Both the position numbers and the translations under genes were made by a program. This document shows, in pieces, positions 26,941 through 36,385 of a stretch of 64,000 nt of DNA. The DNA is from Chrysosporum bergii ANA360D (GTDB lineage Bacteria > Cyanobacteriota > Cyanobacteriia > Cyanobacteriales > Nostocaceae), in assembly GCF_029891735.1 (NCBI RefSeq), contig NZ_JANQDH010000051.1:1-64000 (forward strand), in the 5' to 3' direction. Position 1 is the first letter of the stretch, and the number at the start of each line of letters is the position of its first letter. The notes below the pieces were generated by a model. It saw nothing but the letters and a program-made list of their open reading frames with translations, was not told the origin of the DNA and searched no databases.

Positions 26941-27497
26941 AAACTTAATCTCACAACGTTATATTTATTACAGGGGGCTGAAACAGAGTTTTCCCAGTAA
27001 GACTCCTATTTGATTTTTGAAAAAAACTCAATGTGCTGTTACTGATTTTTTCGTGTTCGTTCCCTGTTTCCTGTCTCTACGAGTAATTTCAGTAATCAAA
27101 CGTGATTTGTAAATTGATTATCTATCTCTAAAAGCAACTGGGATACTAGAGCCATCTGGCCGTCTCCTCGGACCAAATTCACATCTTCCTCTTGAACCAT
27201 CACTAAAAGTTCTCCGAGGAATCGGGGTCGAGGAATCTTGACAATCACTCCTGTATTGTTGCCATTCTAGTTCTGCTCTTTCAGAAGGACTAGGACTAGG
27301 ACTGGGACTAGGACTAGGAGTAGGACTAGGACTGGGACTAGGTCTATTAGACGTATTACTTGATGTACCGCCACTACAAGAACTAATCATTACACAGATC
27401 ATCAAAATTCCCACAAGCTGACGGGGGGCTAAATTTTTTGACATAAACTTAATCTCACAACGTTATATTTATTACAGGAGGCTGAAAGAGAGTTTTC
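26837..27497. repeat. Direct duplication covering two lipoprotein leaders
   Basis: About 155 bp at 26837-26992 recur at 27341-27497 (offset 504 bp) with roughly seven mismatches. The repeat holds about 65 bp of 5' sequence and the first 35 codons of each gene. Outside it, the two genes share only the hexamer-encoded Pro-Ser linker (units like GGACTA on the plus strand). Confidence 0.8.
27118..27444 (-). CDS. Small lipoprotein B with Pro-Ser linker
   Basis: The 108-residue product shares its lipoprotein leader with gene A (MSKNLAPRQLVGILMI, lipobox ISSC). A Pro-Ser repeat of about 20 residues leads to a different, basic C-terminal domain (about 55-108) with two cysteines (RSDCQD and RGRCEFG). 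The linker is encoded by degenerate 6-bp repeats, so gain or loss of units stays in frame. Function is unknown; it is probably exported and lipid-anchored. Confidence 0.75.
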   Translation of the reverse strand: MSKNLAPRQLVGILMICVMISSCSGGTSSNTSNRPSPSPSPTPSPSPSPSPSPSERAELEWQQYRSDCQDSSTPIPRRTFSDGSRGRCEFGPRRRPDGSSIPVAFRDR

Positions 27498-27514
27498 GCA
27501 GGTAAATAAAAAAA

Positions 27515-27588
27515 CATGAGACATAGTGGGAAAAATGGGTTTTAGCATCTTGCCTGCTAAGAATGCACCTTACTTGGTTAAAATTCCC
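27515..27588. repeat. Dispersed repeat, copy D
   Basis: This contains GCATCTTGCCTGCTAA followed by a block like GTACCTCACTTGGGCAAAA, shared with copies at 34497, 41415 and 43888. It lies just upstream of the HTH gene. Confidence 0.55.
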
Positions 27589-27632
27589 TTTTATTGCCTA
27601 TACTATGCTTAGTATATATAATGGACTAATTT

Positions 27633-28361
27633 ATGACAACATCACAACAACAAGAAATTCTTAACTTACGGGAATTGAATTTAACTCCCAAACAAATAGC
27701 TCGAAAACTAGGTATCAAAGTATCAGAAGTCAATGAAGTGCTTCAAAATCAAGCACAGCAAACCGCATTAAATAGATTAGCAAAAGGAGAATTAGATCCC
27801 ATATATCAGTGTTTAGCCAACGATTTTCTGGTTCGATTGATACATACAATACCAAGAGAAAACCACACCAACAATCCACTCGCAACAATCGACCCTGTGG
27901 AAAATAGTGATGATATTGATGTAGGGTTGGGATTGGTGATTATTGCCAGGGAAGCTAGATATAATCGCATCTCGTTTTGTAGTTATCTTTTAGATGTATG
28001 GTGCTTGGGTGTTAAGGATACCATACCACCACGTACAGTAGACAGGATAGATTTTAAAAGAGTTGTAGAACAATTATTCGATATGTTTCCCGGAAAACCC
28101 CAAGAAGTTACCCTTGAAGTTGCCCAAGGAATCATATTTAGTGCTTGCGAATACTCAGAAAGTTTAGGATTTCAACCACACAAAGACTTTGAACAATCGC
28201 GATCGCATATTGGAGAATGGGATGGGATAATACGTATTAAATGTGGTCGTAACGGGAAACCATGCTATGTGGGCGGTCCCCACGATGATTCCCAACAAAT
28301 AATAGAAACATTACGGCAAACCATGGGCGAGGGGAATTTTGATTTTATACAGGATATTTGA
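27633..28361 (+). CDS. N-terminal HTH protein of unknown function
   Basis: The 242-residue protein starts with a helix-turn-helix (about 8-38; NLTPKQIARKLGIKVSEVNE). A middle region includes ISFCSYLLDVWCLGVKD, and a conserved-looking C-terminal block includes HKDFEQSRSHIGEWDG and KCGRNGKPCYVGGPHDD. The cysteine and histidine/aspartate pattern could bind a metal, but I know no proof. It converges on a truncated DOMON-like gene, and the DNA between looks like a rearrangement junction. Regulator or DNA-associated enzyme: undecided. Confidence 0.65.
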   Translation: MTTSQQQEILNLRELNLTPKQIARKLGIKVSEVNEVLQNQAQQTALNRLAKGELDPIYQCLANDFLVRLIHTIPRENHTNNPLATIDPVENSDDIDVGLGLVIIAREARYNRISFCSYLLDVWCLGVKDTIPPRTVDRIDFKRVVEQLFDMFPGKPQEVTLEVAQGIIFSACEYSESLGFQPHKDFEQSRSHIGEWDGIIRIKCGRNGKPCYVGGPHDDSQQIIETLRQTMGEGNFDFIQDI

Positions 28362-28411
28362 TATTTATTAAGTACAGTTTCCAATTCAACCTCCAAAATT
28401 TACAACCCACC

Positions 28412-28573
28412 TTACAAATCTGATAACCGGGGAATTGTCACTGGTTTTAAGTCACCGACAAGCTGATAGTGGAGGCTAAGTTGATTTGAACATCGGGCGA
28501 TACTAGCCGTAATTTGCAAATTAGGCAGAGATTCAGCATAAAATGGTTGTAGGGAAAATGTGCGTTGTCTCAT
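28412..28573 (-). pseudogene. Truncated DOMON-like gene (N-terminal 53 codons)
   Basis: An ATG six bases after bioF opens a frame beginning MRQRTFSLQPFYAESLPNLQ and containing IARCSNQLSLHYQLVGDLK, the start of the cyanobacterial DOMON-like family, whose members are about 190 residues or more. The frame stops at TAA (28412-28414) right after IPRLSDL, where full-length relatives continue into a conserved TRxxxLWEExCFE-like block. The remainder is absent up to the HTH gene. This is therefore a 3'-deleted remnant. Family assignment rests on memory of its N-terminal pattern. Confidence 0.65.
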
Positions 28574-28578
28574 CAATC

Positions 28579-29745
28579 TTATAAAATCTCACTGAGAACT
28601 GATACCAATTTTTCGATATGTGCTGCTTGGTGAGTAGCCATCATAGATATGCGTATCCGACTGGTGGGAACCGTGGGGGGACGAATCGCAGGGGCAAAAA
28701 TGCCCTTACTAATTAGCTGTTGACCAACTCTGAGGGCTTCTGCTGCACTGGGTAACTGTAAACATAGTATAGATGATTGTGTAGGTAATAATTTTAGGTG
28801 GGGTAGTTGTTCTTGAATTAACCTTTTTAAATATTCCACATTCCGCCACAGTTGGACTAGACGTTGCGGTTCTTGTTGTACTATTTGAATTGCTGCTAAA
28901 GCCGCCCCCGTGTCTGCGGGTGACAGTGCGGTAGTATAAATCCAACTGGGCGCACGATTACGCAAATAATCAATGAGGTTAGCACTTCCTGCTACATAGC
29001 CCCCTAAACTGCCCAGAGCTTTGCTCAAAGTACCGACTTGAATTATAGTCCTGCCGGTACATTGAAAATGTTCCATACAACCAGCACCAGTTTTTCCTAG
29101 CACTGCGGTACTGTGGGCTTCATCTATCAGCAGCATACAGCTAAAGTCATCAGCTAGATTTAACAGTTCTGGTAAGGGACATAAATCCCCATCCATACTG
29201 AAAACGCTATCAGTAATTATCAAACAACGGCGATAGTTTTGGCGATACTGACTCAACAAATTTCTTAATCCAGCAACATGACAGTGGGGATATGAAATTA
29301 ACTCCGCACCGCTCAGAATTGCCCCATTTTTCAAACTAGAATGATTGTATTCGTCCGATAAAATTAAATCACGCTTACCTACCAAAGCGGCGATCGCCCC
29401 CAAATTAGCCAAATACCCAGAACTAAACACCACAGCATCTTCTGTTTGTTTCCAAGATGCTATGGACTCTTCCAATTCCCGATGTAATTCCCGGTGTCCG
29501 CTAAGTAATCGAGAACCAGTGCTACCAGTACCCAACTTTTCAACAGCAGTAATTGCCCCTTGTATCAAGCGTTCATCCCCAGCCAACCCCAAATAGTCGT
29601 TACTGGCAAAATTAATTACCTCTTTACCGGACAAAAGCACAGTTGCGCCGGGTCGTCCGTGGATTGGTAGTACTGAACGATACCAATTAGCTCGCTGAAT
29701 AGTGGCTAAAGATGCTTGTATCCAACTATAGGGGTCTTGAGGCAT
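28579..29745 (-). CDS. bioF: 8-amino-7-oxononanoate synthase
   Basis: The 388-residue PLP enzyme joins pimeloyl thioester and alanine in biotin synthesis. It shows the SNDYLGL start, [13 protein letters not shown], the PLP-contacting D208 and H211 in IDEAHST, and the Schiff-base Lys242 in [13 protein letters not shown]. Serine palmitoyltransferase and KBL share the fold, but overall features fit BioF. An IS-like repeat lies just upstream of the ATG (from 29755). A truncated DOMON-like gene follows six bases later. Confidence 0.92.
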   Translation of the reverse strand: MPQDPYSWIQASLATIQRANWYRSVLPIHGRPGATVLLSGKEVINFASNDYLGLAGDERLIQGAITAVEKLGTGSTGSRLLSGHRELHRELEESIASWKQTEDAVVFSSGYLANLGAIAALVGKRDLILSDEYNHSSLKNGAILSGAELISYPHCHVAGLRNLLSQYRQNYRRCLIITDSVFSMDGDLCPLPELLNLADDFSCMLLIDEAHSTAVLGKTGAGCMEHFQCTGRTIIQVGTLSKALGSLGGYVAGSANLIDYLRNRAPSWIYTTALSPADTGAALAAIQIVQQEPQRLVQLWRNVEYLKRLIQEQLPHLKLLPTQSSILCLQLPSAAEALRVGQQLISKGIFAPAIRPPTVPTSRIRISMMATHQAAHIEKLVSVLSEIL

Positions 29746-29754
29746 ATGATTATT

Positions 29755-29857
29755 CTTGACATCTCCCCTGGTTGAAACACAGGGTATTCTAAACTGATAT
29801 TGCTACACGGTCATCAGACACGCTACGCAACGTTTACGATTTAATTTATTAAATAAT
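29755..29857. repeat. IS200/IS605-like end, copy 2
   Basis: Second copy of the element at 14794-14897, in the same orientation, again just upstream of a minus-strand gene (bioF). The hairpin arms carry one mismatch (CCCTG/CAGGG remain paired). Confidence 0.6.
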
Positions 29858-29905
29858 ATCGTCTTGGGGGTGTCATAGATGCAAACCTGAAAACTGAGAC
29901 ACCAA

Positions 29906-30550
29906 TTACAAATGACTAACCTCTTCATTGCTACTCAGGTAAGCGATCGCTTGTTTAATCCAATCTTCCACATAAGCATCTTTCGGTAGTCCAACATCTT
30001 CACTAACCACGTGTAAAGCGTGACTAACTTCATTAGCAGTATATCCCAAAGCGAAAAGAGTCATTTGCACTTCTTCTAAAATTCCTGGTGCCGGTCCCCC
30101 CGTAGCCACAAAGAACCCTGCTGATTTGCGCCACTCCACTAATTTAGTTTTCAATTCCAAACAGATCCGTTCGGCTGTTTTTTTACCCACACCAGGAGCT
30201 TGAATTAAAATTTGGGTATTGCCAGTAATAATAGCTTGGACTAAATCTGGTAATTCCAAAGTATCCAAAAGCGTGATGGCTAAAGCAGCCCCAATACCGC
30301 TAACAGTTAGCAGGTGGCGGAACAAATCACGTTCTGCGGGCGAAGAAAAACCGTAGAGAAACGGCACTTCCTCGCGAATTTGCAGATGGGTAAAAATTTG
30401 TGTCACTCCTCCGGAATTTGGCAACTGCTGTGTCAACCGTTGGGGAATTTGCAAATCATAACCCAAATTATTAACTTCGAGAGTCAAAATCACCCGACTC
30501 CCGCCCATTGTTTGAATACCAGCGACAATCCCTTTAAGATAGCTAATCAT
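29906..30550 (-). CDS. ruvA: Holliday junction helicase subunit RuvA
   Basis: The 214-residue protein begins [13 protein letters not shown], the normal RuvA start; upstream in-frame codons are not needed. It has the OB-fold, helix-hairpin-helix motifs ([15 protein letters not shown] and [14 protein letters not shown]) and a C-terminal domain III that contacts RuvB. It binds four-way junctions. The ATG overlaps the stop of spp by four bases (ATGA), so the pair is probably translated together. RuvB is not in this window. Confidence 0.95.
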   Translation of the reverse strand: MISYLKGIVAGIQTMGGSRVILTLEVNNLGYDLQIPQRLTQQLPNSGGVTQIFTHLQIREEVPFLYGFSSPAERDLFRHLLTVSGIGAALAITLLDTLELPDLVQAIITGNTQILIQAPGVGKKTAERICLELKTKLVEWRKSAGFFVATGGPAPGILEEVQMTLFALGYTANEVSHALHVVSEDVGLPKDAYVEDWIKQAIAYLSSNEEVSHL

Positions 30551-31305
30551 TCTAAAAAACCGAAATGTTTTAATCCTTCGAGAATTCCACCAGCACAAAC
30601 AGCCTGCGCGAGGTAACGATAGTTAGCGGGATACTCCTCGTGCCACTGTAGTAACTCTGGACGGGCATTTCCCACTATAATTCCTCGTTCGTTGCCTACA
30701 GCAAACAAAGCAATATCATTACCCGAATCACCGCAGACAACTGTTTGTTCTGCTGCAAAATTCCACTTTTGACGGAGGAACTGCATTGCCTGACCTTTAT
30801 CGCTGGTACGAGGCACAATGTCAAGGTCAACACCGCTACTATAAATTAACTTTATATTCAATTTCGATGCCAGCAACCGCGCTTCTAGTTGGGGTAAAAC
30901 ATTTACAGCTAATTCTTGATGTAAGAAAAAACTGACTTTAAAACTACGTTGTTCTGAATCTGGTTGCAGCGCTAACTCAGGAAAAGACTGAGCAATTTTT
31001 AACACCAATTCTCTATCCCACCCAGAGGAGAGAATGGCTGACCAACTCCCATCCGGGGTATCCTGACTATCTAAATAAATTTCCGTACCCACAGACAGAA
31101 CTAAAGCATCCGGTTGCATCAATTTTTTTTCTTGCTGGAGTTCACGGTACAGAATGGGCGATCGCCCTGTGGCATAAACAATTTTAGTGCCGTATTCTTG
31201 GCGATGTTGACTCAGGTATTGGCTGAGTTCCTTTAACGCTGTATCATTACCCACAAAAGTGTGATCTAGGTCAGTGACAAACAGAAATGGTTTCATAGTC
31301 TTCAT
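30547..31305 (-). CDS. spp: Sucrose-phosphate phosphatase
   Basis: The 252-residue HAD hydrolase has the nucleophile motif [12 protein letters not shown] (Asp12, Asp14), YATGRSP, and the acidic motif [10 protein letters not shown] near the C-terminus. The cap and motif spacing match cyanobacterial SPP, which releases sucrose from sucrose-6-phosphate. Start could be Met1 or Met4. It overlaps ruvA by four bases, an unrelated function, so the overlap reflects genome packing. Confidence 0.85.
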   Translation of the reverse strand: MKTMKPFLFVTDLDHTFVGNDTALKELSQYLSQHRQEYGTKIVYATGRSPILYRELQQEKKLMQPDALVLSVGTEIYLDSQDTPDGSWSAILSSGWDRELVLKIAQSFPELALQPDSEQRSFKVSFFLHQELAVNVLPQLEARLLASKLNIKLIYSSGVDLDIVPRTSDKGQAMQFLRQKWNFAAEQTVVCGDSGNDIALFAVGNERGIIVGNARPELLQWHEEYPANYRYLAQAVCAGGILEGLKHFGFLE

Positions 31306-31366
31306 ATACTCGCGGTTATTAGTGGCCTAAATACCTAACAATTATGTAAAAAATGGGTTGAAAACC

Positions 31367-31389
31367 CCGTCCTTCTACGACGGCTTTTT
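31367..31389. terminator. Bidirectional terminator after xseB
   Basis: CCGTC (31367-31371) pairs with GACGG (31379-31383), with a T-run on each side. It lies downstream of minus-strand xseB. The sequence TTGAAAACCCCGTCC...TAGTGT also resembles the end hairpins of IS200/IS605 elements. Confidence 0.55.
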
Positions 31390-31481
31390 AGTGTGTTATG
31401 ATGCAGGAGTAATCTGCATAGGGCATCTAGATTTGTATGGTATCCACATCCCTAACACCGGGGATATATATGCTGATCATT

Positions 31482-31715
31482 TCACTCATCGCTCAAAGTT
31501 TCAATTAATAAATCTACCTGTTGTTGTCGCTGCTGCAAAAAACTTTCACACTGATGTAGAGACTCAACAGCAGTAGAAAACTGCTCAAACACTTCCTCTA
31601 ACTCCAACTCACCCCCCTCAATGCGAGAAATAATTTCTTCTATCTCCACAACCTTGTCCTCAAAACTCCAACCAGGCATAGAATTAATACTAAAACCATC
31701 CTTACTTTTAACCAT
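31482..31715 (-). CDS. xseB: Exodeoxyribonuclease VII small subunit
   Basis: The 77-residue helical protein has [20 protein letters not shown] and [15 protein letters not shown], the family signature. It binds the long coiled arm of XseA and completes exonuclease VII, which degrades single-stranded DNA to acid-soluble oligonucleotides. It overlaps xseA by eight bases. Confidence 0.93.
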   Translation of the reverse strand: MVKSKDGFSINSMPGWSFEDKVVEIEEIISRIEGGELELEEVFEQFSTAVESLHQCESFLQQRQQQVDLLIETLSDE

Positions 31716-32958
31716 TTAATTCTCCTTTTCCTAGTGGCTCTGTGTTAGTAACCTTCACCTTAACCTCTCCTTGCCCCAACTGAATCAACAAACTTTGGCC
31801 CACCGCTAAGTCAGAAGCAGAACGAGCGATCGCCCCATTTTCCCCCCTCACCACAGCATAACCACGTCGCAATACCGCCTTGGGGTCAAGACTAGCCAAT
31901 TTTTCCTGTAACAATTGTAAGTGCTGCTTTGCCTGGTTACCTCGTCCGAGGGTCACTTGTACCAAATGCCGCTTTTTCCAGATTAGCTGCTGCATCTCCT
32001 GTTGCAGCTGTTGATCTAACCCCAAACGCCGCAAACGATACCGTAAACTCTGCAGTTGATTCTCAGCAGTCGTCTCCTGTTTCCTTACCGCTTGACTCAA
32101 GGTAGCTATTCTTTGCCGATGCAGGTTATACAACTCGGAGAGTGAGGGGACAGCAGTTTCTGCTGCTGCCGTTGGTGTATGTACATAGACATCTGCAACT
32201 AAATCTACTAAAGACTCATCCCGTTCATGACCAATACCAGTAATTACTGGTACTGCACAACCAGCAACAGCCCTGACTACCCGTTCATCGTTAAAACAAG
32301 CCAATTCTTCAACTGCCCCGCCTCCCCGTGATAAAATCAACACCTCTGACCTACCGTCACGATTGACCCGATTAATAGCCTTAACTATAGAATCTGCTGC
32401 TTGCTCACCCTGCACTGTAGCTGGAGAAAATAAAACCTGTAAACCTGGATATCTTTGCTTCAAAGTTTTTTGAATATCTCCCCAAGCCGCAGCAGTGGGA
32501 GAAGTCACCACAGCAATAGTTTGGGGGTGTTGTGGTAGGGGACGTTTCCGTTGTGCATCAAACAATCCCTCAGCCAGCAAGCGATTTTTTAGTTGTTGAT
32601 AGCGTAGCGCCTGTAACCCAGCACCAGCAGGTATAATTTGGTAAACAGTTAACTGGTACTCTCCCCGTTGCTTGTAAACTCGAATGCTCCCCATGACAAT
32701 CAACTGCTCACCATAAATTGGTATTTGCGCCAACTTGGGTAATTGATTTTTCCATACCACACACTTAATTACAGCAGTACCACCAGGGTCTTGCAGAGTA
32801 AAAAATAACCCCTTATGATGATTGTTGGCGCTGGAAACTTCCCCAGTTACCCAAACTTGCTGTAATTGATCATCTTGCTCTAATAAGAAGCAAATATAGT
32901 CACTTAACCCAGCTACTGAAAGGGCTGTATCGGCAATCAGAGAGTTAAAATTCATCAC
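31708..32958 (-). CDS. xseA: Exodeoxyribonuclease VII large subunit
   Basis: The 416-residue protein has the N-terminal OB-fold ([20 protein letters not shown]), then the catalytic domain with [33 protein letters not shown] and [16 protein letters not shown], and a long coiled-coil region (about 275-345) that holds XseB. The order and length match the family. Transcribed with xseB toward the terminator at 31367. Confidence 0.96.
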   Translation of the reverse strand: MMNFNSLIADTALSVAGLSDYICFLLEQDDQLQQVWVTGEVSSANNHHKGLFFTLQDPGGTAVIKCVVWKNQLPKLAQIPIYGEQLIVMGSIRVYKQRGEYQLTVYQIIPAGAGLQALRYQQLKNRLLAEGLFDAQRKRPLPQHPQTIAVVTSPTAAAWGDIQKTLKQRYPGLQVLFSPATVQGEQAADSIVKAINRVNRDGRSEVLILSRGGGAVEELACFNDERVVRAVAGCAVPVITGIGHERDESLVDLVADVYVHTPTAAAETAVPSLSELYNLHRQRIATLSQAVRKQETTAENQLQSLRYRLRRLGLDQQLQQEMQQLIWKKRHLVQVTLGRGNQAKQHLQLLQEKLASLDPKAVLRRGYAVVRGENGAIARSASDLAVGQSLLIQLGQGEVKVKVTNTEPLGKGELNG

Positions 32959-33256
32959 ACTGTGTTAGCATTGGTGCTGGAAAGATTTTAGCATTTTTCC
33001 CATTCCCCAGTCCCCTGGGCATAGTCCCCAACTTTTATTTGATTTGATCATTGTTGCCTGTAAACTGGAGTTAGTCCCATATAAATGGCCAAATCTGACT
33101 ACAACTTTCCGAGCGATCGCGTTACCATGTGGTGACCCTTCCCAACTTCAAATTTGTATTTGAGAATTTTCTGGTTAAAATAATATATCTGTTCTACTCA
33201 AACTTCTGCCCCAAGAGTTCAGCACATCCGTATAATTCATATATTTAGAGGCAAGA

Positions 33257-34327
33257 ATGGCTATAAACACAGATACTTCTGGCAAACAAAAGGCATTGAA
33301 TGCAGTACTCACTCAAATTGAGCGCAGTTTCGGTAAAGGAGCAATTATGCGCCTCGGGGATGCCACCCGGATGCGAGTAGAAACAATTTCTACTGGGGCG
33401 CTCACCTTAGATTTAGCATTGGGCGGAGGTTTACCCAAAGGACGGGTAATTGAAATTTACGGACCAGAAAGTTCTGGTAAAACCACAATAGCCTTACACG
33501 CTTTAGCAGAAGTGCAAAAAAATGGTGGTGTTGCCGCCTTTGTTGATGCTGAACACGCCCTAGATCCCACCTATGCTGCGGCTTTAGGTGTGGACATCGA
33601 TAACTTACTAGTTTCCCAACCAGACACAGGCGAATCAGCATTAGAAATTGTGGATCAACTGGTACGTTCGGCGGCAGTTGATATTGTCATAGTTGACTCA
33701 GTAGCAGCACTAGTTCCTCGCGCTGAAATTGAAGGCGATATGGGTGACACCCACGTTGGTCTTCAAGCCCGGTTAATGAGCCAAGCCCTCCGCAAAATTA
33801 CTGGCAACATAGGTAAATCTGGCTGCACAGTTATTTTCATCAACCAGTTGCGGCAAAAAATCGGTGTTACCTACGGTAGCCCAGAAACCACCACTGGTGG
33901 TAATGCGTTGAAATTTTACTCCTCGGTACGTCTGGATATTCGCCGGATTCAAACTTTGAAAAAAGGTACTGAAGAATTTGGTAATCGGGTAAAAGTCAAA
34001 GTCGCTAAAAATAAAGTTGCACCACCTTTTAGAGTCGCCGAATTTGATATTATTTTTGGTAAAGGAGTTTCCACTTTGGGTTGCCTGGTTGACTTAGCAG
34101 AAGAAACAGGCGTTATTGTCCGCAAAGGAGCCTGGTACAGTTTCAACGGTGATAACATTTCCCAAGGTCGAGACAACGCCATCAAATATCTAGAAGAAAA
34201 GCCGGAGTTTACAGAACAAATTAAGGAACTGGTACGTCAAAAGCTGGATATGGGGGCTGTTGTTTCCGCCAATTCAGTCTCAAAAGTTAATGAAGATGAT
34301 GAAGAGTTTGAACAAGAAGAAGAGTAA
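33257..34327 (+). CDS. recA: RecA recombinase
   Basis: The 356-residue protein has Walker A GPESSGKT (69-76), the DNA-binding loop region [20 protein letters not shown] and the C-terminal acidic tail ([11 protein letters not shown]). It forms filaments on single-stranded DNA for strand exchange and for SOS co-protease activity. The 298-bp upstream region has no LexA box I can identify with confidence. A good terminator follows at 34356. Confidence 0.98.
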   Translation: MAINTDTSGKQKALNAVLTQIERSFGKGAIMRLGDATRMRVETISTGALTLDLALGGGLPKGRVIEIYGPESSGKTTIALHALAEVQKNGGVAAFVDAEHALDPTYAAALGVDIDNLLVSQPDTGESALEIVDQLVRSAAVDIVIVDSVAALVPRAEIEGDMGDTHVGLQARLMSQALRKITGNIGKSGCTVIFINQLRQKIGVTYGSPETTTGGNALKFYSSVRLDIRRIQTLKKGTEEFGNRVKVKVAKNKVAPPFRVAEFDIIFGKGVSTLGCLVDLAEETGVIVRKGAWYSFNGDNISQGRDNAIKYLEEKPEFTEQIKELVRQKLDMGAVVSANSVSKVNEDDEEFEQEEE

Positions 34328-34355
34328 ATAATTTAAATAATTTAAATTATTTTAT

Positions 34356-34388
34356 AAGACTGAACCTTGTATAAGTTCAGTCTTTTCT
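34356..34388 (+). terminator. recA terminator
   Basis: AAGACTGAAC (34356-34365) pairs with GTTCAGTCTT (34375-34384), followed by TTCT. It is a clear rho-independent structure 28 bp after the recA stop. Confidence 0.8.
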
Positions 34389-34390
34389 AT

Positions 34391-34501
34391 AACAATATTT
34401 CTCTAAGTGGCAGTCCATCTTTCATCACTCTTGAAAACAGTATTAATTATAATTGGGGGACTGGTGGACTCGGTAATGCTATAAACAATGATAACTTATA
34501 G
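34391..34501 (+). pseudogene. Probable PA14-domain fragment
   Basis: A 36-codon open stretch reads NNISLSGSPSFITLENSINY, then NWGTGGLGNAINNDN, then stops at TAG (34499-34501). PA14 carbohydrate-binding domains carry a similar run (INFNWGTG...IGNDNFSVRW). There is no start codon or remaining domain, so this looks like a relic of a large exoprotein gene. A dispersed repeat begins at its stop. Confidence 0.4.
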
Positions 34502-34606
34502 CATTTCTTAAACACGTAAGATACAAATGCAAATGATATAAGTTTTGTAATGCGGGCATCTTGCCTGCTAAATGTGTACCTCACTTGGGCAAAATTCGCT
34601 ATATCA
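34497..34606. repeat. Dispersed repeat, copy A (fullest)
   Basis: The copy begins TATAGCATTTCTTAAACACG and ends with TACCTCACTTGGGCAAAA plus TTCGC. Copies B (43888-43960), C (41415-41500) and D (27515-27588) match parts of it. No coding content; no terminal inverted repeats found by eye. Confidence 0.65.
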
Positions 34607-34736
34607 GTTATCTGTGTTTGACATCAACGAGGGAATGCGATCGCTAGATTTACGTTGGTCGATGAGTAATGGTCAAAAAGCAGTAAGTCCAGATTACTCG
34701 AAACGTTCAATACTGTGCTTAAATTAGCGAAAGCTA

Positions 34737-34928
34737 TTACGCCTTTTCCAACCAATCATAAATTTGTTCTAACTGTTCTAAAGTAATTAACCCATACTGC
34801 CAAAGAATCATCGGTAACGGACCTGGATCTTGCTCCCGATGTCGTAAAGCAACAGCCAGGGAAGCCGCAGAAATTGACAAATCTTCCTGTAGAAAATGAA
34901 TCAGTCGCGAATATGTTGATGGTGGCAT
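34737..34928 (-). CDS. DUF2949 family small protein
   Basis: The 63-residue product starts MPPSTYSRLIHFLQEDLSIS and contains ALRHREQDPGPLPMILWQYG, the DUF2949 pattern found only in cyanobacteria. The start is set by a strong AAGGAGG (34939-34945) ten bases before this ATG; upstream in-frame ATGs lack such a site. It is helical and soluble. The function is unknown. Confidence 0.8.
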   Translation of the reverse strand: MPPSTYSRLIHFLQEDLSISAASLAVALRHREQDPGPLPMILWQYGLITLEQLEQIYDWLEKA

Positions 34929-34979
34929 TTGTAACGCACCTCCTTTGATTAAATGTATTGTCATGTAACCATTTACCAT

Positions 34980-35405
34980 TTCTCAGTAACCAGCAGCTAA
35001 ATATTTCATTGGTAAGTGGTAATTACCGGATAAACGCTGGAAAACATTTGGCTTGAACTTATCCAACAGAGGATTTTACAGATACAACTAGAAGATTCCT
35101 AGTTTAGAGCATCACTGATCTGCTCAATTCTCAGGCTGCAAAATACTCAGGTATAGTTTGGGTTAGTCCTTTTAACCATCATGTTGGCTTGAATCAGCAA
35201 TTTAGTAACAGAGATTCCATAGCTAATACTCCCTTATGAGGGTACATTTACACTTACGTCAAAAGGAATATTTTTAGTATCCAGAGCGTATAAATATTAT
35301 TTGGCCTGGAAAATGAAAATCCTATTCTTGTTGGTACTTTACTTTTTTATACTAAGATACTCATTGAGGATGAGCGGTAGCTGACGGAAGCGAGTATGGT
35401 AAAAT
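34980..35405. other. Gene-free stretch upstream of DUF2949
   Basis: No credible gene. Short open frames, such as one with KYSGIVWVSPFNHHVGLNQQ (about 35140-35240), have no recognised family and may be decayed coding DNA. No strong hairpin was seen. Confidence 0.3.
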
Positions 35406-35927
35406 TTATAACTGTAGACTTTCTTGATCTAAAAACTCAATTTTGACTAGTTCACCCTCCTGCAAATTTAACTCCGCAGCCCGTCCCGATCGCAATTCAA
35501 TGACCATATCAATTGGTACGTCTGGTCCATAAGTAGGACAAGGTTCACTAGGACAGGGGGGTGCAGCAGCCTGAATATACTTGACTACCCCATTTTGTAA
35601 AAACACCATATCCAGAGGAACTGGGACATTTTTCATCCAAAATCTCACGGGTTGGGGAGAAGAGAACAGGAATAACATACCGCGATTATCTGGTAAAGGT
35701 GGGCGATACATCAAACCTTTGGACTGCTCTTCCGGTGTTCGTGCCACTTCTAATTCAATTTTCCTCCCATTAGAGACAATTGCCTCTGCAGAAATGGAGA
35801 GCAATTGACCATTGCTTGCTTGGATTTGATTGCTAGGGGTGGGTGTAGTAGATTTTGCTGTTGTTTCCATAGAACAGCCCATCAGAAAAAGACTCAACAG
35901 CACGGGGATTAAACTTAACCAAGGCAT
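35406..35927 (-). CDS. DUF192 lipoprotein
   Basis: The 173-residue protein has a lipoprotein signal (lipobox LMGC, Cys18) and a DUF192 domain (about 50-168), with EVARTPEEQSKGLMYRPPLP, FWMKNVPVPLDMVF and GRAAELNLQEGELV. An insertion, PPCPSEPCPTYGP, carries two cysteines. DUF192 proteins are small beta-barrels of unknown role; this one is probably exported and lipid-anchored. Confidence 0.85.
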   Translation of the reverse strand: MPWLSLIPVLLSLFLMGCSMETTAKSTTPTPSNQIQASNGQLLSISAEAIVSNGRKIELEVARTPEEQSKGLMYRPPLPDNRGMLFLFSSPQPVRFWMKNVPVPLDMVFLQNGVVKYIQAAAPPCPSEPCPTYGPDVPIDMVIELRSGRAAELNLQEGELVKIEFLDQESLQL

Positions 35928-36385
35928 GATATAATAGCTAGGATTGTGATCTAAATTTCAATTTTACAGAATTTGAGCCAAAAAGCACACAAAATTTGGT
36001 CTGTTCTTATGTGGTGAATACAGTGATGGATCAGATTAATACTGGTACTGTGAACAGCAGTACAAATCAATAATTATACTTAGAAGCTGTTAGCACCAGG
36101 TTAACAGAGGACACAATTACCCAAGTGGGCAAAATCCTCAACCCACTAGAGTTTTTTACTCCGCCATGAAGCAGATATTAAATTGTTGCCCCTAATTTAT
36201 GAGGTTATTGATCAAACTAAGAAAATTATAACCAGAGATTTTTAAAACAGGTATAGAAAATGTAGCATATGAAAGTATTGTTTCGCCGCAAGAAGAAAAT
36301 TTTTTTTTAGAAACTTATTCTGGAATATTGATAACTAGCGAATACCTAGAGAAAATGTCCCATATTTTCCCAAGCACAGCACACC
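35928..36385. other. Possible decayed coding region between DUF192 and treS
   Basis: 458 bp with no intact gene. Short open stretches in different plus-strand frames (HEADIKLLPLIYEVIDQTKK, then GIENVAYESIVSPQEENFF) run one after another, as in a frameshifted relic. I do not recognise the family. Confidence 0.3.

Noticed and set aside
26837-27345. CRISPR-like direct repeats around 26.8-27.4 kb
   Set aside because: The repeats are one gene-leader duplication plus hexamer linker repeats, without regular spacers.
30551-30598. A 16-residue N-terminal extension of RuvA
   Set aside because: RuvA normally starts MISYLKG, and that ATG overlaps the spp stop as ATGA; the extension is antisense-free read-through into spp coding DNA in another frame.
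28579-31305. A single bioF-ruvA-spp operon
   Set aside because: An IS-like repeat and a 160-bp gap separate bioF from ruvA; only spp and ruvA overlap.
33100-33256. A LexA/SOS box upstream of recA
   Set aside because: I found no sequence close enough to a cyanobacterial LexA consensus to call.
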